A stretch of DNA of 64,000 nucleotides from Pseudomonas tohonis (GTDB lineage: Bacteria > Pseudomonadota > Gammaproteobacteria > Pseudomonadales > Pseudomonadaceae): assembly GCF_012767755.2 (NCBI RefSeq), contig NZ_AP023189.1:4156001-4220000 (forward strand), read 5' to 3'. The notes below the pieces were generated by a model. The model had not been told where the DNA came from. It saw only the letters and a list, made by a program, of their open reading frames with translations, and searched no databases. Below, in pieces: positions 11,460 through 20,580 of this stretch. The translations under genes were made by a program, and so were the position numbers. Numbering within the stretch: the stretch's first letter is position 1; each line of letters starts with the position of its first letter.

Positions 11460-13859
11460 ATGTCCGCCCCCCTCTCCTGCTACCACTGCGGCCTGCCGGT
11501 GCCTGCCGGCAGCCCTTACGACGCCCGCGTTCTCGGTGAGACGCGGGCCATGTGCTGTCCGGGTTGCCAGGCGGTGGCCGAAGCCATCGTCGCCGGCGGG
11601 CTGGAAAGCTACTACCGCCACCGCAGCGAGACCGCCGCCAACCCCGATGCCCTGCCCAGCGTGCTTCCCGATGAACTGGCCCTGTTCGATCGTGAAGACG
11701 TGCAGCGCCCCTTCGTCCAGCACCAGGGCGAACTCAGCGAAACCAGCCTGCTGATCGAAGGCATCAGCTGCGCCGCCTGCGGCTGGCTGATCGAGAAGCA
11801 CCTGCGCACCCTGCCCGGGGTGGACGAAGCGCGCCTCAACCTGTCCAACCATCGCCTGCAGGTTCGCTGGTCCGATAGCCAGCTGCCCCTCAGCGAGCTG
11901 CTCAAGGAGCTGCGCCGCATCGGCTACGCCGGCCACCCCTACAAGGCCGATGACGCCGCCGAGCGCCTCGCTGCCGAGAACAAGCGAGCCATGCGCCAGC
12001 TCGGCGTCGCCGGCCTGCTGTGGATGCAGGTGATGATGGCCGCCATGGCCACCTGGCCCGAATTCAACATCGACCTGAGCCCGGAACTGGACAAGATCCT
12101 GCGCTGGGTCAGCCTGTTCCTCACCACCCCCATCGTCTTCTACTGCTGCGGCCAGTTCTTCCGAGGGGCCCTGCGTGACCTGCGCACCCGCCACCTGAGC
12201 ATGGACGTCTCGGTGTCCCTGGCCATCGGCGGTGCCTACGTCGCGGGCATCTGGTCCACCGTCACCGGCATCGGCGAACTGTATTTCGACGCCGTCGGCA
12301 TGTTCGCGTTGTTCCTCCTCGCCGGCCGATACCTGGAGCGGCGCGCCCGCGAACGCACCGCAGCGGCCACCGCGCAACTGGTCAACCTGCTTCCCGCGTC
12401 CTGCCTGCGCCTGGACGACAGCGGCCAGAGCCTGCGCATCCTCCTCGGTGAGCTGGCCGTGGGCGACCGCGTCCTGGTGCCGCCGGGCGCCTTGATGCCC
12501 GCCGACGGCCTGATCCTCGAAGGCCAGTCCAGCGTCGACGAATCCCTGCTCACCGGCGAGTACCTGCCCCTGCCTCGCGGCCGTGGCGACACCGTCACCG
12601 CCGGCACGCTCAACGTCGAAGGCCCCCTGACACTGGAGGTCCAGGCGCTCGGCGACCAGACCCGTCTCTCCGCCATCGTGCGATTGCTCGAACGCGCCCA
12701 GGCGGACAAGCCCCGCCTCGCCGAACTGGCCGACAAGGTCGCGCAATGGTTCCTGATCATCGTCCTGCTGGCGGCCGCCATCGTCGGCATCGCCTGGTGG
12801 CAGATCGACCCGTCGCGGGCTTTCTGGATCGTCCTCTCGCTGCTGGTCGCCACCTGCCCCTGCGCGCTCGCGCTGGCGACGCCCACCGCACTGACCACCG
12901 CCACCGGCAGCCTGCACAAGCTGGGGCTGCTGCTGACCCGCGGCCATGTGCTGGAAGGGTTGAACCAGATCGACACGGTGATTTTCGACAAGACCGGCAC
13001 CCTCACCGAAGGGCGCCTCACCCTCAGCGCGATCCACCCCCTGGGCGCGCTCGACAACGACACCTGCCTGGCCCTGGCCGCGGCCCTGGAGAACCGCTCG
13101 GAGCACCCCATCGCCCGCGCCTTCGGTCGTGCCCCTCGTCCTGCCGAGCAGGTGGAGAACGTCCCCGGCAAAGGTCTCGAAGGTCGGGTGGACGGGCGTC
13201 GCCTGCGCATCGGCCAGGCCGACTTCGTCGCCGAGCTGGGTGGCTGGCCGGCGCCGCAGATTCCCGGCACCAACGGCCAATGGCTGCTGCTCGGCGACGA
13301 GCACGGCCCGCTGGCCTGGCTGGTACTGGACGACCGCCTGCGCGAAGACGCACCGCTGCTGCTCGACGCCTGCCGCGCCCGTGGCTGGCAGGTGATGCTG
13401 CTGTCCGGCGACAGCTCGCCGATGGTCGGCGAGATCGCCCGCCGCCTCGGCATAGACGACGCCCGTGGCGGCCTCAGCCCCGACGCCAAGCTCGACGTGT
13501 TGCGCGAGCTACACCAACAGGGCCGCCGCGTGCTGATGCTGGGCGACGGCGTCAACGACGTTCCCGTGCTCGCGGGTGCCGACATCAGCGTCGCCATGGG
13601 CAGCGCCACCGACCTGGCCAAGACAAGCGCCGACGCGGTGCTCCTCTCCAACCGCCTGGAGAGCCTGGTCCAAGCCCTCACGGTGGCCAGCCGCACGCGC
13701 CGCATCATCATCCAGAACCTGGCCTGGGCGACCCTGTACAATGGCCTGGTCCTGCCCTTCGCGGCGCTGGGCTGGGTCACCCCGGTCTGGGCCGCATTCG
13801 GCATGTCGGTCAGCTCGCTGCTGGTGGTGGTCAACGCCCTGCGACTGGCCAGAAGCTAG
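11460..13859 (+). CDS. ccoI: Copper-transporting P-type ATPase for cbb3 assembly
   Basis: CcoI/FixI (CopA2-type) exports Cu(I) to supply CuB of cbb3 oxidase. The 799-residue protein has a Cys-rich N-terminal region (residues about 5-45, CYHCGLP and MCCPGC), a heavy-metal domain with CAAC (C104, C107), eight predicted helices, the ion channel motif CPC at 466-468 and the phosphorylation site DKTGT with D510. The hinge GDGVNDVPVLAGADISVAM is near 695-715. It is 9 bases downstream of ccoH and precedes ccoS. Confidence 0.97.
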   Translation: MSAPLSCYHCGLPVPAGSPYDARVLGETRAMCCPGCQAVAEAIVAGGLESYYRHRSETAANPDALPSVLPDELALFDREDVQRPFVQHQGELSETSLLIEGISCAACGWLIEKHLRTLPGVDEARLNLSNHRLQVRWSDSQLPLSELLKELRRIGYAGHPYKADDAAERLAAENKRAMRQLGVAGLLWMQVMMAAMATWPEFNIDLSPELDKILRWVSLFLTTPIVFYCCGQFFRGALRDLRTRHLSMDVSVSLAIGGAYVAGIWSTVTGIGELYFDAVGMFALFLLAGRYLERRARERTAAATAQLVNLLPASCLRLDDSGQSLRILLGELAVGDRVLVPPGALMPADGLILEGQSSVDESLLTGEYLPLPRGRGDTVTAGTLNVEGPLTLEVQALGDQTRLSAIVRLLERAQADKPRLAELADKVAQWFLIIVLLAAAIVGIAWWQIDPSRAFWIVLSLLVATCPCALALATPTALTTATGSLHKLGLLLTRGHVLEGLNQIDTVIFDKTGTLTEGRLTLSAIHPLGALDNDTCLALAAALENRSEHPIARAFGRAPRPAEQVENVPGKGLEGRVDGRRLRIGQADFVAELGGWPAPQIPGTNGQWLLLGDEHGPLAWLVLDDRLREDAPLLLDACRARGWQVMLLSGDSSPMVGEIARRLGIDDARGGLSPDAKLDVLRELHQQGRRVLMLGDGVNDVPVLAGADISVAMGSATDLAKTSADAVLLSNRLESLVQALTVASRTRRIIIQNLAWATLYNGLVLPFAALGWVTPVWAAFGMSVSSLLVVVNALRLARS

Positions 13860-13919
13860 AGACCGGCGGGGGAGCTCCCCCACCGGCCTTCCGCCAGGTT
13901 CCCAAACGAGATTCCCCCG

Positions 13920-14150
13920 ATGCCCGCGCTATACATCCTGATCCCCGTCGCCATCGGCCTGGTCGGCTTCGCCATCTGGCTATTCTTCTGGGCCGTGGAC
14001 AGCGGCCAGTACGACGACCTCGACGGCCCGGCCCACAGCATCCTCTTCGACGACGAGGACCCGGGCCACACGGGCGGGATCGCCGAAGCCGACAAGGTCG
14101 ATGGGGATGGCGAGCGAGCAGACGAACCCGAGGACAAGCGCGGTGCTTGA
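13920..14150 (+). CDS. ccoS: cbb3 oxidase maturation protein CcoS (FixS)
   Basis: This 76-residue single-helix protein starts MPALYILIPVAIGLVGFAIW and has the signature FFWAVDSGQYDDLDGPA. CcoS is needed for insertion of heme and copper into cbb3 oxidase. A GC-rich near-palindrome (13863-13886, GGGGGAGCTCCCCC core) lies in the gap after ccoI and may fold in the mRNA. The end overlaps the downstream GTG start by 8 bases. Confidence 0.95.
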   Translation: MPALYILIPVAIGLVGFAIWLFFWAVDSGQYDDLDGPAHSILFDDEDPGHTGGIAEADKVDGDGERADEPEDKRGA

Positions 14151-14826
14151 ACTGGCGCCCCTGCTGGTCTCGGCGATGATCCTCGGCCTGCTCGGCGGTG
14201 GTCACTGCATCGGCATGTGCGGCGGCCTGATGGGCGCCCTGACCCTGGCCATCCCGCCCGAGCAGCGCGCCCGGCGCTTCCGCCTGCTGCTGGCCTACAA
14301 CCTCGGCCGCATCCTCAGCTACACCGCTGCCGGCCTGCTCATCGGCCTGGCCGGCTGGGCCGTGGCCAGCGGTCCGGCCGCCATGGTCCTGCGGGTGATA
14401 GCCGCGCTGCTTTTGATCACCATGGGCCTCTACCTGGCCGGCTGGTGGAGCGGCCTGACCCGCATCGAAGCCTTGGGGCGCGGCCTCTGGCGCCATATCC
14501 AGCCGGTGGCGGGCAAGCTGCTGCCGGTCTCCAGCCTGCCCCGTGCGTTGCTCCTCGGCGCCCTCTGGGGCTGGCTTCCCTGCGGCCTGGTCTACAGCAC
14601 CCTGCTGTGGGCCGCCAGCCAGGGCTCGGCCAGCGAAAGCGCCTTGCTGATGCTGGCGTTCGGTCTCGGCACCTGGCCGGTGCTGCTGGCCACCGGGCTC
14701 GCCGCCGAACGCCTCACCGCCCTGCTGCGCAAGCGCGGCATCCGCATCACCGGCGGCGTGCTGGTGATCCTCTTCGGCATCTGGACGCTGCCCGGCCCGC
14801 ACCAGCACTGGCTGATGGGGCACTGA
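14143..14826 (+). CDS. TauE/SafE-like (UreH-domain) membrane protein
   Basis: A 227-residue membrane protein with about six helices. The N-terminal LLGGGHCIGMCGGLMGAL motif is typical of the UreH-like/DsbD_2 group called sulfite exporter TauE/SafE family, and a second Cys occurs in WLPCGLVYSTLLW. The substrate is unknown. The repeated conserved Cys/His motifs and the conserved place after ccoS suggest a role in copper or heme handling for cbb3 assembly, which is inference. GTG 14143 is preferred over the in-frame ATG 14101: GAGGA lies suitably upstream and MLELAPLL matches the family start. It overlaps ccoS. Confidence 0.82.
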   Translation: MLELAPLLVSAMILGLLGGGHCIGMCGGLMGALTLAIPPEQRARRFRLLLAYNLGRILSYTAAGLLIGLAGWAVASGPAAMVLRVIAALLLITMGLYLAGWWSGLTRIEALGRGLWRHIQPVAGKLLPVSSLPRALLLGALWGWLPCGLVYSTLLWAASQGSASESALLMLAFGLGTWPVLLATGLAAERLTALLRKRGIRITGGVLVILFGIWTLPGPHQHWLMGH

Positions 14827-14906
14827 CAGCGCAGCTAGCTGGAAAGCCTCTGGCGACGCATGGCGGGACTCAGGCATCGAACGCCGGGGCCGGGCGCTGC
14901 GACAGC

Positions 14907-14948
14907 ATGACCCAGGTCAAGAAGCACGGATCAGGCGCCACCTAGACT
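14907..14948 (+). promoter_or_regulatory. Candidate ANR box and -10 of hemN
   Basis: ATGAC-CCAG-GTCAA (14907-14920) matches TTGAT-N4-ATCAA at 7 of 10 positions. TAGACT (14943-14948) lies exactly where a -10 belongs if the box is centred at -41.5, placing the start near 14955, 28 bases before the hemN ATG. ANR control of hemN is established in P. aeruginosa. Confidence 0.6.
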
Positions 14949-14982
14949 GCCGGGCACTGACTGCTGAACCTGGAATACCCCC

Positions 14983-16365
14983 ATGCTCGACGATATTCGC
15001 TGGGACGCTGGCCTGATCCGCCGTTACGACGCGGCAGGCCCTCGCTACACCTCCTACCCGACCGCCGTGCAGTTCAACGAACGCATCGGCTCGTTCGACC
15101 TGCTCCACGCGCTGCGGGAAAGCCGCAAGGCCCTGAGACCCCTGTCGCTCTACGTGCACGTGCCGTTCTGCGCGAACATCTGCTACTACTGCGCCTGCAA
15201 CAAGGTCATCACCAAGGACCGTGGCCGCGCCCTGCCCTACCTGGAGAAACTCGAGCGCGAGATCGAGCTCATCGCCTGCCATCTCGACCCGCAGCAGCGC
15301 GTCGAGCAACTGCACTTCGGCGGCGGCACCCCGACCTTTCTCAGCCACGACGAACTGCGCCACCTGATGGCCCATCTGCGCCAGCACTTCAGCCTGCTGG
15401 ACGACGATTCCGGGGACTACGGCATCGAGATCGACCCGCGTGAAGCGGACTGGTCGACCATGGGGCTGCTGCGCGAACTGGGCTTCAACCGCGTCAGCCT
15501 GGGCGTGCAGGACCTCGACCCGGCGGTGCAGCGCGCGGTCAATCGCCTGCAGAGCCTGGAGGAGACCCGCGCCATCGTCGAGGCGGCACGTACCCTGCAG
15601 TTCCGCTCGGTGAACATCGACCTGATCTACGGCCTGCCCCGCCAGACCCCCGAAAGCTTCGCGCGCACCGTGGCCGAAGTGATCGCCCTGCAGCCGGACC
15701 GGCTCTCGGTATTCAACTACGCCCACCTGCCGGAGCGCTTCATGCCCCAGCGTCGCATCAAGGCCGAAGAGCTGCCGAGCCCCGGGCACAAGCTGGAGAT
15801 GCTCCAGCGCAGCATCGAGCAACTGACCCAGGCCGGCTACCGCTACATCGGCATGGACCACTTCGCCCTGCCGGACGACGAACTGGCCATCGCCCAGGAA
15901 GACGGCCGCCTGCAGCGCAACTTCCAGGGCTACACCACCCATGGGCATTGCGACCTGATCGGCCTCGGCGTCTCGGCCATCAGCCAGATCGGCGACCTCT
16001 ACTGCCAGAACGACGCCAACATAACCACCTACCAGGAGAAGCTGCAGAACGGCCTGCTCGCCACCCGTCGCGGCCTCGCCTGCGCCGAGGACGACCGCAT
16101 CCGTCGCGCGGTGATCCAGCAATTGATCTGCGAATTCGAACTGGACTTCCAGTCCATCGAAGCGCTGTTCAATATCGAGTTCAGGGGGTATTTCGCGGAT
16201 ATCTGGCCACAGCTGGAGCAGATGGCAGCCGATGGGCTGATCGCCCTCAGCGATCGCGGCATCGACATCCTGCCCACCGGGCGACTGCTGGTGCGCTCGG
16301 TCTGCATGCTCTTCGACCACTACCTCACGCCAGAGACCACCCAGCGTTTCTCCCGGGTGATCTGA
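14983..16365 (+). CDS. hemN: Oxygen-independent coproporphyrinogen III oxidase
   Basis: HemN is a radical SAM enzyme that converts coproporphyrinogen III to protoporphyrinogen IX without O2 and so supplies heme under microaerobic conditions. The 460-residue protein has the iron-sulfur motif CANICYYCAC near residues 58-67 (C-x3-C-x2-C-x-C), the SAM-binding HFGGGTPTFL and a HemN C-terminal domain. Length is normal. It lies directly upstream of anr, with a candidate ANR box in its leader. The ATG at 14983 matches the family start (MLDDIRWDAGLIRRYD). Confidence 0.97.
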   Translation: MLDDIRWDAGLIRRYDAAGPRYTSYPTAVQFNERIGSFDLLHALRESRKALRPLSLYVHVPFCANICYYCACNKVITKDRGRALPYLEKLEREIELIACHLDPQQRVEQLHFGGGTPTFLSHDELRHLMAHLRQHFSLLDDDSGDYGIEIDPREADWSTMGLLRELGFNRVSLGVQDLDPAVQRAVNRLQSLEETRAIVEAARTLQFRSVNIDLIYGLPRQTPESFARTVAEVIALQPDRLSVFNYAHLPERFMPQRRIKAEELPSPGHKLEMLQRSIEQLTQAGYRYIGMDHFALPDDELAIAQEDGRLQRNFQGYTTHGHCDLIGLGVSAISQIGDLYCQNDANITTYQEKLQNGLLATRRGLACAEDDRIRRAVIQQLICEFELDFQSIEALFNIEFRGYFADIWPQLEQMAADGLIALSDRGIDILPTGRLLVRSVCMLFDHYLTPETTQRFSRVI

Positions 16366-16371
16366 AGCGCG

Positions 16372-16857
16372 TCACTTCATCAGCAACTGGGCGGCCTCGA
16401 GCATCTGGTCGCCGCTCAGGCCCGCATCGCGCATGGCCTTCATGAGGCTGGCCGTGGCCTGACTGATGGCACCGTTGAGACTGGCCACCTCGCTCTGCAG
16501 GCCTTCCATGCGCTGCATGCGGGTCTCGTCATCCAGCCCCTGGTCGGTGGCGACCGACTGGAGCTCGGCCATCTTCTCGCGCAGGTCCTCCTTCAGCTTG
16601 CGGATCATCTTGAGGATCTGCTTGATGCTGTCCGGAAGGCTGCTTTCGTCGATGTCCTGGTTCTTCTTCGCCTCGTCGCTCGCCTGGGCCTTGCCGGCCT
16701 CGGACAGGCTCACGCGGATGCCGACATGACCGATGCGGTCATCCAGCCCGCCGTCTTCCGCGCGCTCGTCACCCTGCCCCGCGTCCCTGGCCTCGCTGCT
16801 GCGCGCTGCGGCATAACGCTGGCCGATCTGCGGCCAGCCGGAGATATCCACCCTCAT
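16372..16857 (-). CDS. Conserved hypothetical protein with coiled coil
   Basis: Function not recognised. The 161-residue product starts MRVDISGWPQIGQRYAAARSS, is soluble and strongly charged. A helical segment (about 75-125, KQILKMIRKLKEDLREKMAELQ) is likely a coiled coil, and a C-terminal helical tail ends AAQLLMK. ATG 16857 is chosen because GGAG lies 9 bases upstream, while an extension to 16890 has no better site. It is convergent with hemN (6 bases apart) and divergent from anr. Hypothetical genes at this place are conserved in other pseudomonads. Confidence 0.75.
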   Translation of the reverse strand: MRVDISGWPQIGQRYAAARSSEARDAGQGDERAEDGGLDDRIGHVGIRVSLSEAGKAQASDEAKKNQDIDESSLPDSIKQILKMIRKLKEDLREKMAELQSVATDQGLDDETRMQRMEGLQSEVASLNGAISQATASLMKAMRDAGLSGDQMLEAAQLLMK

Positions 16858-17006
16858 GATCACTCGCTCCATTGGGATCAATACCGGCATATCGGCAGCA
16901 CACTGTTGAACTTGAACGTCATTGAAAAGGCCTTTTCCTAGCCCTCAGCGCGCCCCTGCGTTACCCTTACGCCCATTGTGTGTTTGCTTTTGCAAGGGAT
17001 CCGTGG

Positions 17007-17741
17007 ATGTCCGAGATCATCAAGGTACGCAACCTGCCTCAGGCACATTGCAAGGACTGCAGCCTCGCCGCCCTCTGCCTGCCCCTGTCGCTGAACATGG
17101 AAGACATGGACTCGCTGGACGAGATCGTCAAGCGTGGCCGCCCGCTGAAGAAGGGGGACTACCTGTTCCGCCAGGGTGACACCTTCGAGTCCGTATTCGC
17201 CGTCCGCTCCGGCGCGCTGAAGACGTTCGGCGTCACCGACTCCGGCGAGGAACAGATCACCGGCTTCCACCTGCCCAGCGAGCTGGTCGGGCTCTCCGGC
17301 ATGGACACCGAGCTCTACCCCGTATCCGCGCAGGCGCTGGAAACCACCTCGGTGTGCGAAATCCCCTTCGAGCGCCTCGATGAGCTCTCCGTGCAGCTGC
17401 CGCAGCTGCGCCGCCAGCTGATGCGCGTCATGAGCCGCGAGATCCGCGATGACCAGCAGATGATGCTGCTGCTCTCCAAGAAGACCGCCGACGAGCGCAT
17501 CGCCACCTTCCTGGTCAACCTCTCCGCACGCTTCCGCGCCCGCGGCTTCTCGGCCAACCAGTTCCGCCTGGCCATGTCGCGCAACGAGATCGGCAACTAC
17601 CTGGGCCTGGCGGTGGAGACCGTCTCCCGCGTGTTCACCCGCTTCCAGCAGGGCAACCTGATCGCCGCCGAAGGCAAGGAAGTGCACATCCTCGATCCCA
17701 TCGAGCTCTGCGCCCTCGCCGGCGGCAGCATCGAAGACTGA
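17007..17741 (+). CDS. anr: Anaerobic regulator ANR (FNR family)
   Basis: ANR is the oxygen-sensing CRP/FNR activator of low-oxygen genes including cbb3 oxidase and hemN. The 244-residue protein has the N-terminal cluster cysteines in [12 protein letters not shown] plus a further Cys in TTSVCEIPF, which together bind a 4Fe-4S cluster. A cyclic-nucleotide-like beta roll (about 30-145), dimer helix and C-terminal helix-turn-helix (about 190-225, [18 protein letters not shown]) follow. The frame opens at 16980, but ATG 17007 ([12 protein letters not shown]) matches the family start. Its recognition sequence is seen at 2468 and probably at 14907. Confidence 0.97.
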   Translation: MSEIIKVRNLPQAHCKDCSLAALCLPLSLNMEDMDSLDEIVKRGRPLKKGDYLFRQGDTFESVFAVRSGALKTFGVTDSGEEQITGFHLPSELVGLSGMDTELYPVSAQALETTSVCEIPFERLDELSVQLPQLRRQLMRVMSREIRDDQQMMLLLSKKTADERIATFLVNLSARFRARGFSANQFRLAMSRNEIGNYLGLAVETVSRVFTRFQQGNLIAAEGKEVHILDPIELCALAGGSIED

Positions 17742-17746
17742 CCCCG

Positions 17747-17766
17747 CGCCGGCCGCTCGGCCGGCG
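17747..17766 (+). terminator. Hairpin after anr
   Basis: CGCCGGCC-GCTC-GGCCGGCG forms a perfect 8-bp stem 5 bases after the anr stop, followed by TTCC. It probably separates anr from apt. Confidence 0.7.
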
Positions 17767-17792
17767 TTCCTCCCCTCTCCAGGTTCCGCACC

Positions 17793-18341
17793 ATGATTTT
17801 CGACGAATTCGATATCAAGACCCTGATCCGCCCGGTGGTGGACTTCCCCAAGCCCGGCGTGGTCTTCCGCGATATCACCCCGCTGTTCCAATCGCCCCGC
17901 GCCCTGCGCCTGGTGGTGGACAGCTTCATCCAGCGCTACGTCGAAGCCGAGTTCAGCCACATCGCCGCCATGGACGCCCGAGGCTTCCTGATCGGCTCCA
18001 TCGTCGCCTACGAACTGAACAAGCCGCTGGTGCTGTTCCGCAAGCAGGGCAAGCTGCCCGCCGACGTCCTCGCCCAGGGCTACCAGACCGAATACGGCGA
18101 AGCCTTCCTCGAAGTGCACAGCGACAGCCTGTGCGACGGCGACAAGGTGCTGATCTTCGATGACCTGATCGCCACCGGCGGCACCCTGCTGGCCGCCACC
18201 GCACTGGTGCGCCGCATGGGCGCCAGCGTGTACGAGGCCGCCGCCATCATCGACCTGCCGGAACTGGGCGGGTCCCAGCGCCTGCAGGACATCGGCATCC
18301 CCACCTTCTCGCTCACCGCCTTCGCCCTCGACGAGAAGTGA
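17793..18341 (+). CDS. apt: Adenine phosphoribosyltransferase
   Basis: Apt converts adenine and PRPP to AMP in purine salvage. The 182-residue protein has the type I PRTase fold with the PRPP-binding motif [13 protein letters not shown] at about 126-138 and the [15 protein letters not shown] segment near residues 20-34 typical of Apt. Length is normal. It follows anr, as in other Pseudomonas genomes, separated by a hairpin. Confidence 0.96.
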   Translation: MIFDEFDIKTLIRPVVDFPKPGVVFRDITPLFQSPRALRLVVDSFIQRYVEAEFSHIAAMDARGFLIGSIVAYELNKPLVLFRKQGKLPADVLAQGYQTEYGEAFLEVHSDSLCDGDKVLIFDDLIATGGTLLAATALVRRMGASVYEAAAIIDLPELGGSQRLQDIGIPTFSLTAFALDEK

Positions 18342-18499
18342 TCCCCCGGGCCCGCACGCCGGGCCCCATCCCTCCAAAGTCTGAACCCATGGCATTTGCG
18401 CCAGGCTTGCGGCCACCCGCGCGAAAGCGCCGGGCGCCCCTGGCCGGGCCAGCGAGTGCGGGCAATGATGGCGACTCCTGCGCATGACAAGAGGTCGCC

Positions 18500-19471
18500 A
18501 TGAACCCTCGCAGCAAGCTCTCCGACTGCTTCAGCCGTGAAGAAATCCAGCGCCTGAGCCAGCGCTCCGACGCCGCCGGCTGGTGGGCCATCGGCTCCAC
18601 CTGGGCGATCATCGCCGCCGCCTTCGCCATGCTTGCCATCTGGCCGAACCCGGTGACCTTCTTACTCGCCCTGGTCATCCTCGGCGGGCGCCAACTGGCC
18701 CTGGCCATCCTCATGCACGAGGCCGCCCATGGCACCCTGTTCCGCACCCGCTGGCTCAATGACCGCCTCACCGACTGGCTCTGTGCCCGGATCATCTGGG
18801 TCGACGTCGCCCGCTACCGCAAGCACCACATCCGCCACCACGCCCACACCGGCACCGACCAGGACCCAGACTGGAGCCTCTCGCGCCCCTTCCCTACCCA
18901 CCGCGCCTCGCTGTTGCGCAAGTTCGCCCGCGACCTCTCCGGCCTCAGCGGCCTGCGCCGCCTGTTCGGCCAACTGCTGATGGACCTGGGCGTGCTGGAG
19001 TACACCGTCGCCGCCGACGTCAAGCGGCGCCCGCGCGATGGCCGCACCTGGCGTGACTACGCCCGCGAAGGCCTGCGCAACATGACCCCGATGCTGCTGG
19101 CCAACGCCCTGCTGGCCAGCATGCTCGCCGCCTGCGGCGAATTCTGGCTGTTCGGCGTCTGGTGGCTGGCCAACCTCACCACCTACAGCCTGTTCATGCG
19201 CATCCGCTCGCTGGCCGAACACGCCTGCACCGAGCGTGGCCGCGACATGCTGCGCAACACCCGAACCACCCGTGCCGGCTGGCTGGCCCGTTCGACCGTG
19301 GCGCCGCTGCGGGTGAACTACCACATCGAGCATCACCTCATGGCCGCGCTGCCCTGGTTCCGCCTCCCGGAAGCGCACCGGCTGCTGCGCCAGCGCGGCC
19401 TGGTGGCGGCGCCTCCCGGCTACCTGGATGTGCTGCGCCGGGTCAGCGAGCCGGCCACGGAATCGTCATAA
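18500..19471 (+). CDS. Fatty acid desaturase family membrane protein
   Basis: This is a 323-residue di-iron membrane desaturase or hydroxylase of the PF00487 type. Two hydrophobic hairpins flank three histidine boxes: HEAAH (about residue 74), KHHIRHHAH (about 109-117) and HIEHH (about 275-279). The spacing fits an acyl-lipid or acyl-CoA desaturase, but the substrate cannot be read from sequence. The ATG at 18500 has AGAGG upstream. It stands alone between apt and a PF10118 hydrolase. Nearby lipid-type genes suggest membrane lipid or fatty acid modification, which is inference. Confidence 0.87.
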   Translation: MNPRSKLSDCFSREEIQRLSQRSDAAGWWAIGSTWAIIAAAFAMLAIWPNPVTFLLALVILGGRQLALAILMHEAAHGTLFRTRWLNDRLTDWLCARIIWVDVARYRKHHIRHHAHTGTDQDPDWSLSRPFPTHRASLLRKFARDLSGLSGLRRLFGQLLMDLGVLEYTVAADVKRRPRDGRTWRDYAREGLRNMTPMLLANALLASMLAACGEFWLFGVWWLANLTTYSLFMRIRSLAEHACTERGRDMLRNTRTTRAGWLARSTVAPLRVNYHIEHHLMAALPWFRLPEAHRLLRQRGLVAAPPGYLDVLRRVSEPATESS

Positions 19472-19609
19472 CCCGCCGAAAGTTGGTCCGCGCGGCCAGG
19501 CGAAACCTGCGTTAATCCTCAACAGTTACATCGTTCGATGACACGGTTATCCGTGCCAGCAAGAGCCAGACAACAAAAAGGGACGGCTCCCAACCACGAG
19601 GATTGCCCA

Positions 19610-20446
19610 ATGACCGCCAGCGCCGCCGCCAACCTGCCCAAGGCCCACTTCCCCGTCCGCCGCATGGACTTCAGCTTCGATGCCACCCAGAAATACTGGT
19701 GGAGCGGCGATCCCTTCATGAGCCACTTCATGAACAACCTGTCGTCGCTCTTCCCTTATGGCGAGAAGTTCTTCGTCGACAGCGTGCGTGGCGTGCGTGA
19801 CCAGATCGACGACCCGCAGTTGCAGAAGGACATCAGCGCCTTCATCGGCCAGGAAGCCATGCACTCCAAGGAACACGCCACCTACAACGACTATGCCGCC
19901 CAGCACGGCATCGACCTGGAGCGCCTGGAGCTGCGCATCAAGGTGCTGCTCGAATGGGTCACCCGCTTCACCACCAAGAAGCAGCGCCTGGCTGCCACCT
20001 GCGCCCTCGAGCACTTCACCGCGACCATGGCCGAGCAACTGCTGCGCCGCGAAGACCTCAGCACGCAGATGGACGACCAGAAGATGTACCAGCTGTGGAT
20101 GTGGCACGCGATCGAGGAAAACGAGCACAAGGCGGTCTGCTACGACGCCTACATGGCGGTCGGCGGCGGCTACTTCGAGCGCACCATCACCATGGCGCTG
20201 ACCACCGTGATGTTCATCGGCGTGATCGGCGCCTTCCAGCTGCACCTGCTGCGCAAGGATGGCCAGCTGTTCAACCTGCGCAGCTGGGGCCGCGGCCTGA
20301 AGACCCTGTTCAGCCTGCGCACCGGCTACTTCCCGCGCATGATCAAGCCCTACCTGGACTACTACCGCCCGGGCTTCCACCCTTTCGACCATGACACCAA
20401 GGCGCTGGAAAAGCGCTGGAAGGAACGCCTCGGCTTCAACGGCTGA
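19610..20446 (+). CDS. PF10118-type predicted metal-dependent hydrolase
   Basis: A 278-residue protein of the predicted metal-dependent hydrolase family (PF10118), function not established. Three acidic/histidine motifs are visible: GQEAMHSKEH (about 84-93), ALEHFTATMAEQ (about 134-145) and HAIEENEHKAV (about 166-176). Their spacing recalls ferritin-like di-iron carboxylate sites. One hydrophobic segment occurs at about 192-215. ATG 19610 has GAGG 8 bases upstream and is preferred over in-frame 19538. It ends at a bidirectional terminator facing the TetR gene. Confidence 0.82.
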   Translation: MTASAAANLPKAHFPVRRMDFSFDATQKYWWSGDPFMSHFMNNLSSLFPYGEKFFVDSVRGVRDQIDDPQLQKDISAFIGQEAMHSKEHATYNDYAAQHGIDLERLELRIKVLLEWVTRFTTKKQRLAATCALEHFTATMAEQLLRREDLSTQMDDQKMYQLWMWHAIEENEHKAVCYDAYMAVGGGYFERTITMALTTVMFIGVIGAFQLHLLRKDGQLFNLRSWGRGLKTLFSLRTGYFPRMIKPYLDYYRPGFHPFDHDTKALEKRWKERLGFNG

Positions 20447-20466
20447 GCACTATCGCGCCCAACGAA

Positions 20467-20490
20467 AAAGCCCGGCAATCGCCGGGCTTT
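20467..20490. terminator. Bidirectional terminator
   Basis: AAAGCCCGGC-AATC-GCCGGGCTTT is a perfect 10-bp stem with A and T tails on either side. It lies 21 bases after the PF10118 gene and serves both it and the convergent TetR gene. Confidence 0.92.
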
Positions 20491-20503
20491 CTGCTTGAGC
20501 GTT

Positions 20504-20535
20504 CGCAGGATGGCGTAGAGCGCAGCGAAACCCAT
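20504..20535. repeat. Dispersed repeat, copy 1 (GATGGCGTAGAG family)
   Basis: CGCAGGATGGCGTAGAG...CAGCGAAACCCAT also occurs at 33762-33793 and, reversed, at 54355-54386. Here it is followed by a partly inverted copy (CAATGGGTTCTACGC, about 20556-20570), so the region may fold. It sits beside the 3' end of the TetR gene. Confidence 0.75.
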
Positions 20536-20580
20536 GTTGTTGCGTACCTCCAGACCAATGGGTTCTACGCTGTGCCGGTC

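Noticed and set aside
10749..13304. 851-codon open frame antisense to ccoH-ccoI
   Set aside because: It mirrors codon bias of the GC-rich ccoI gene, has low-complexity composition and no recognisable domain. Similar antisense frames at 41607-44321 and 56313-58811 were rejected for the same reason.
13863..13886. GC palindrome between ccoI and ccoS as a terminator
   Set aside because: It has no T-tract and almost no loop, and ccoS is expected to be co-transcribed with ccoI.
16858..17006. ANR autoregulatory site before anr
   Set aside because: Only weak half-sites such as TTGAACGTCATTGA were found and these are not palindromic.
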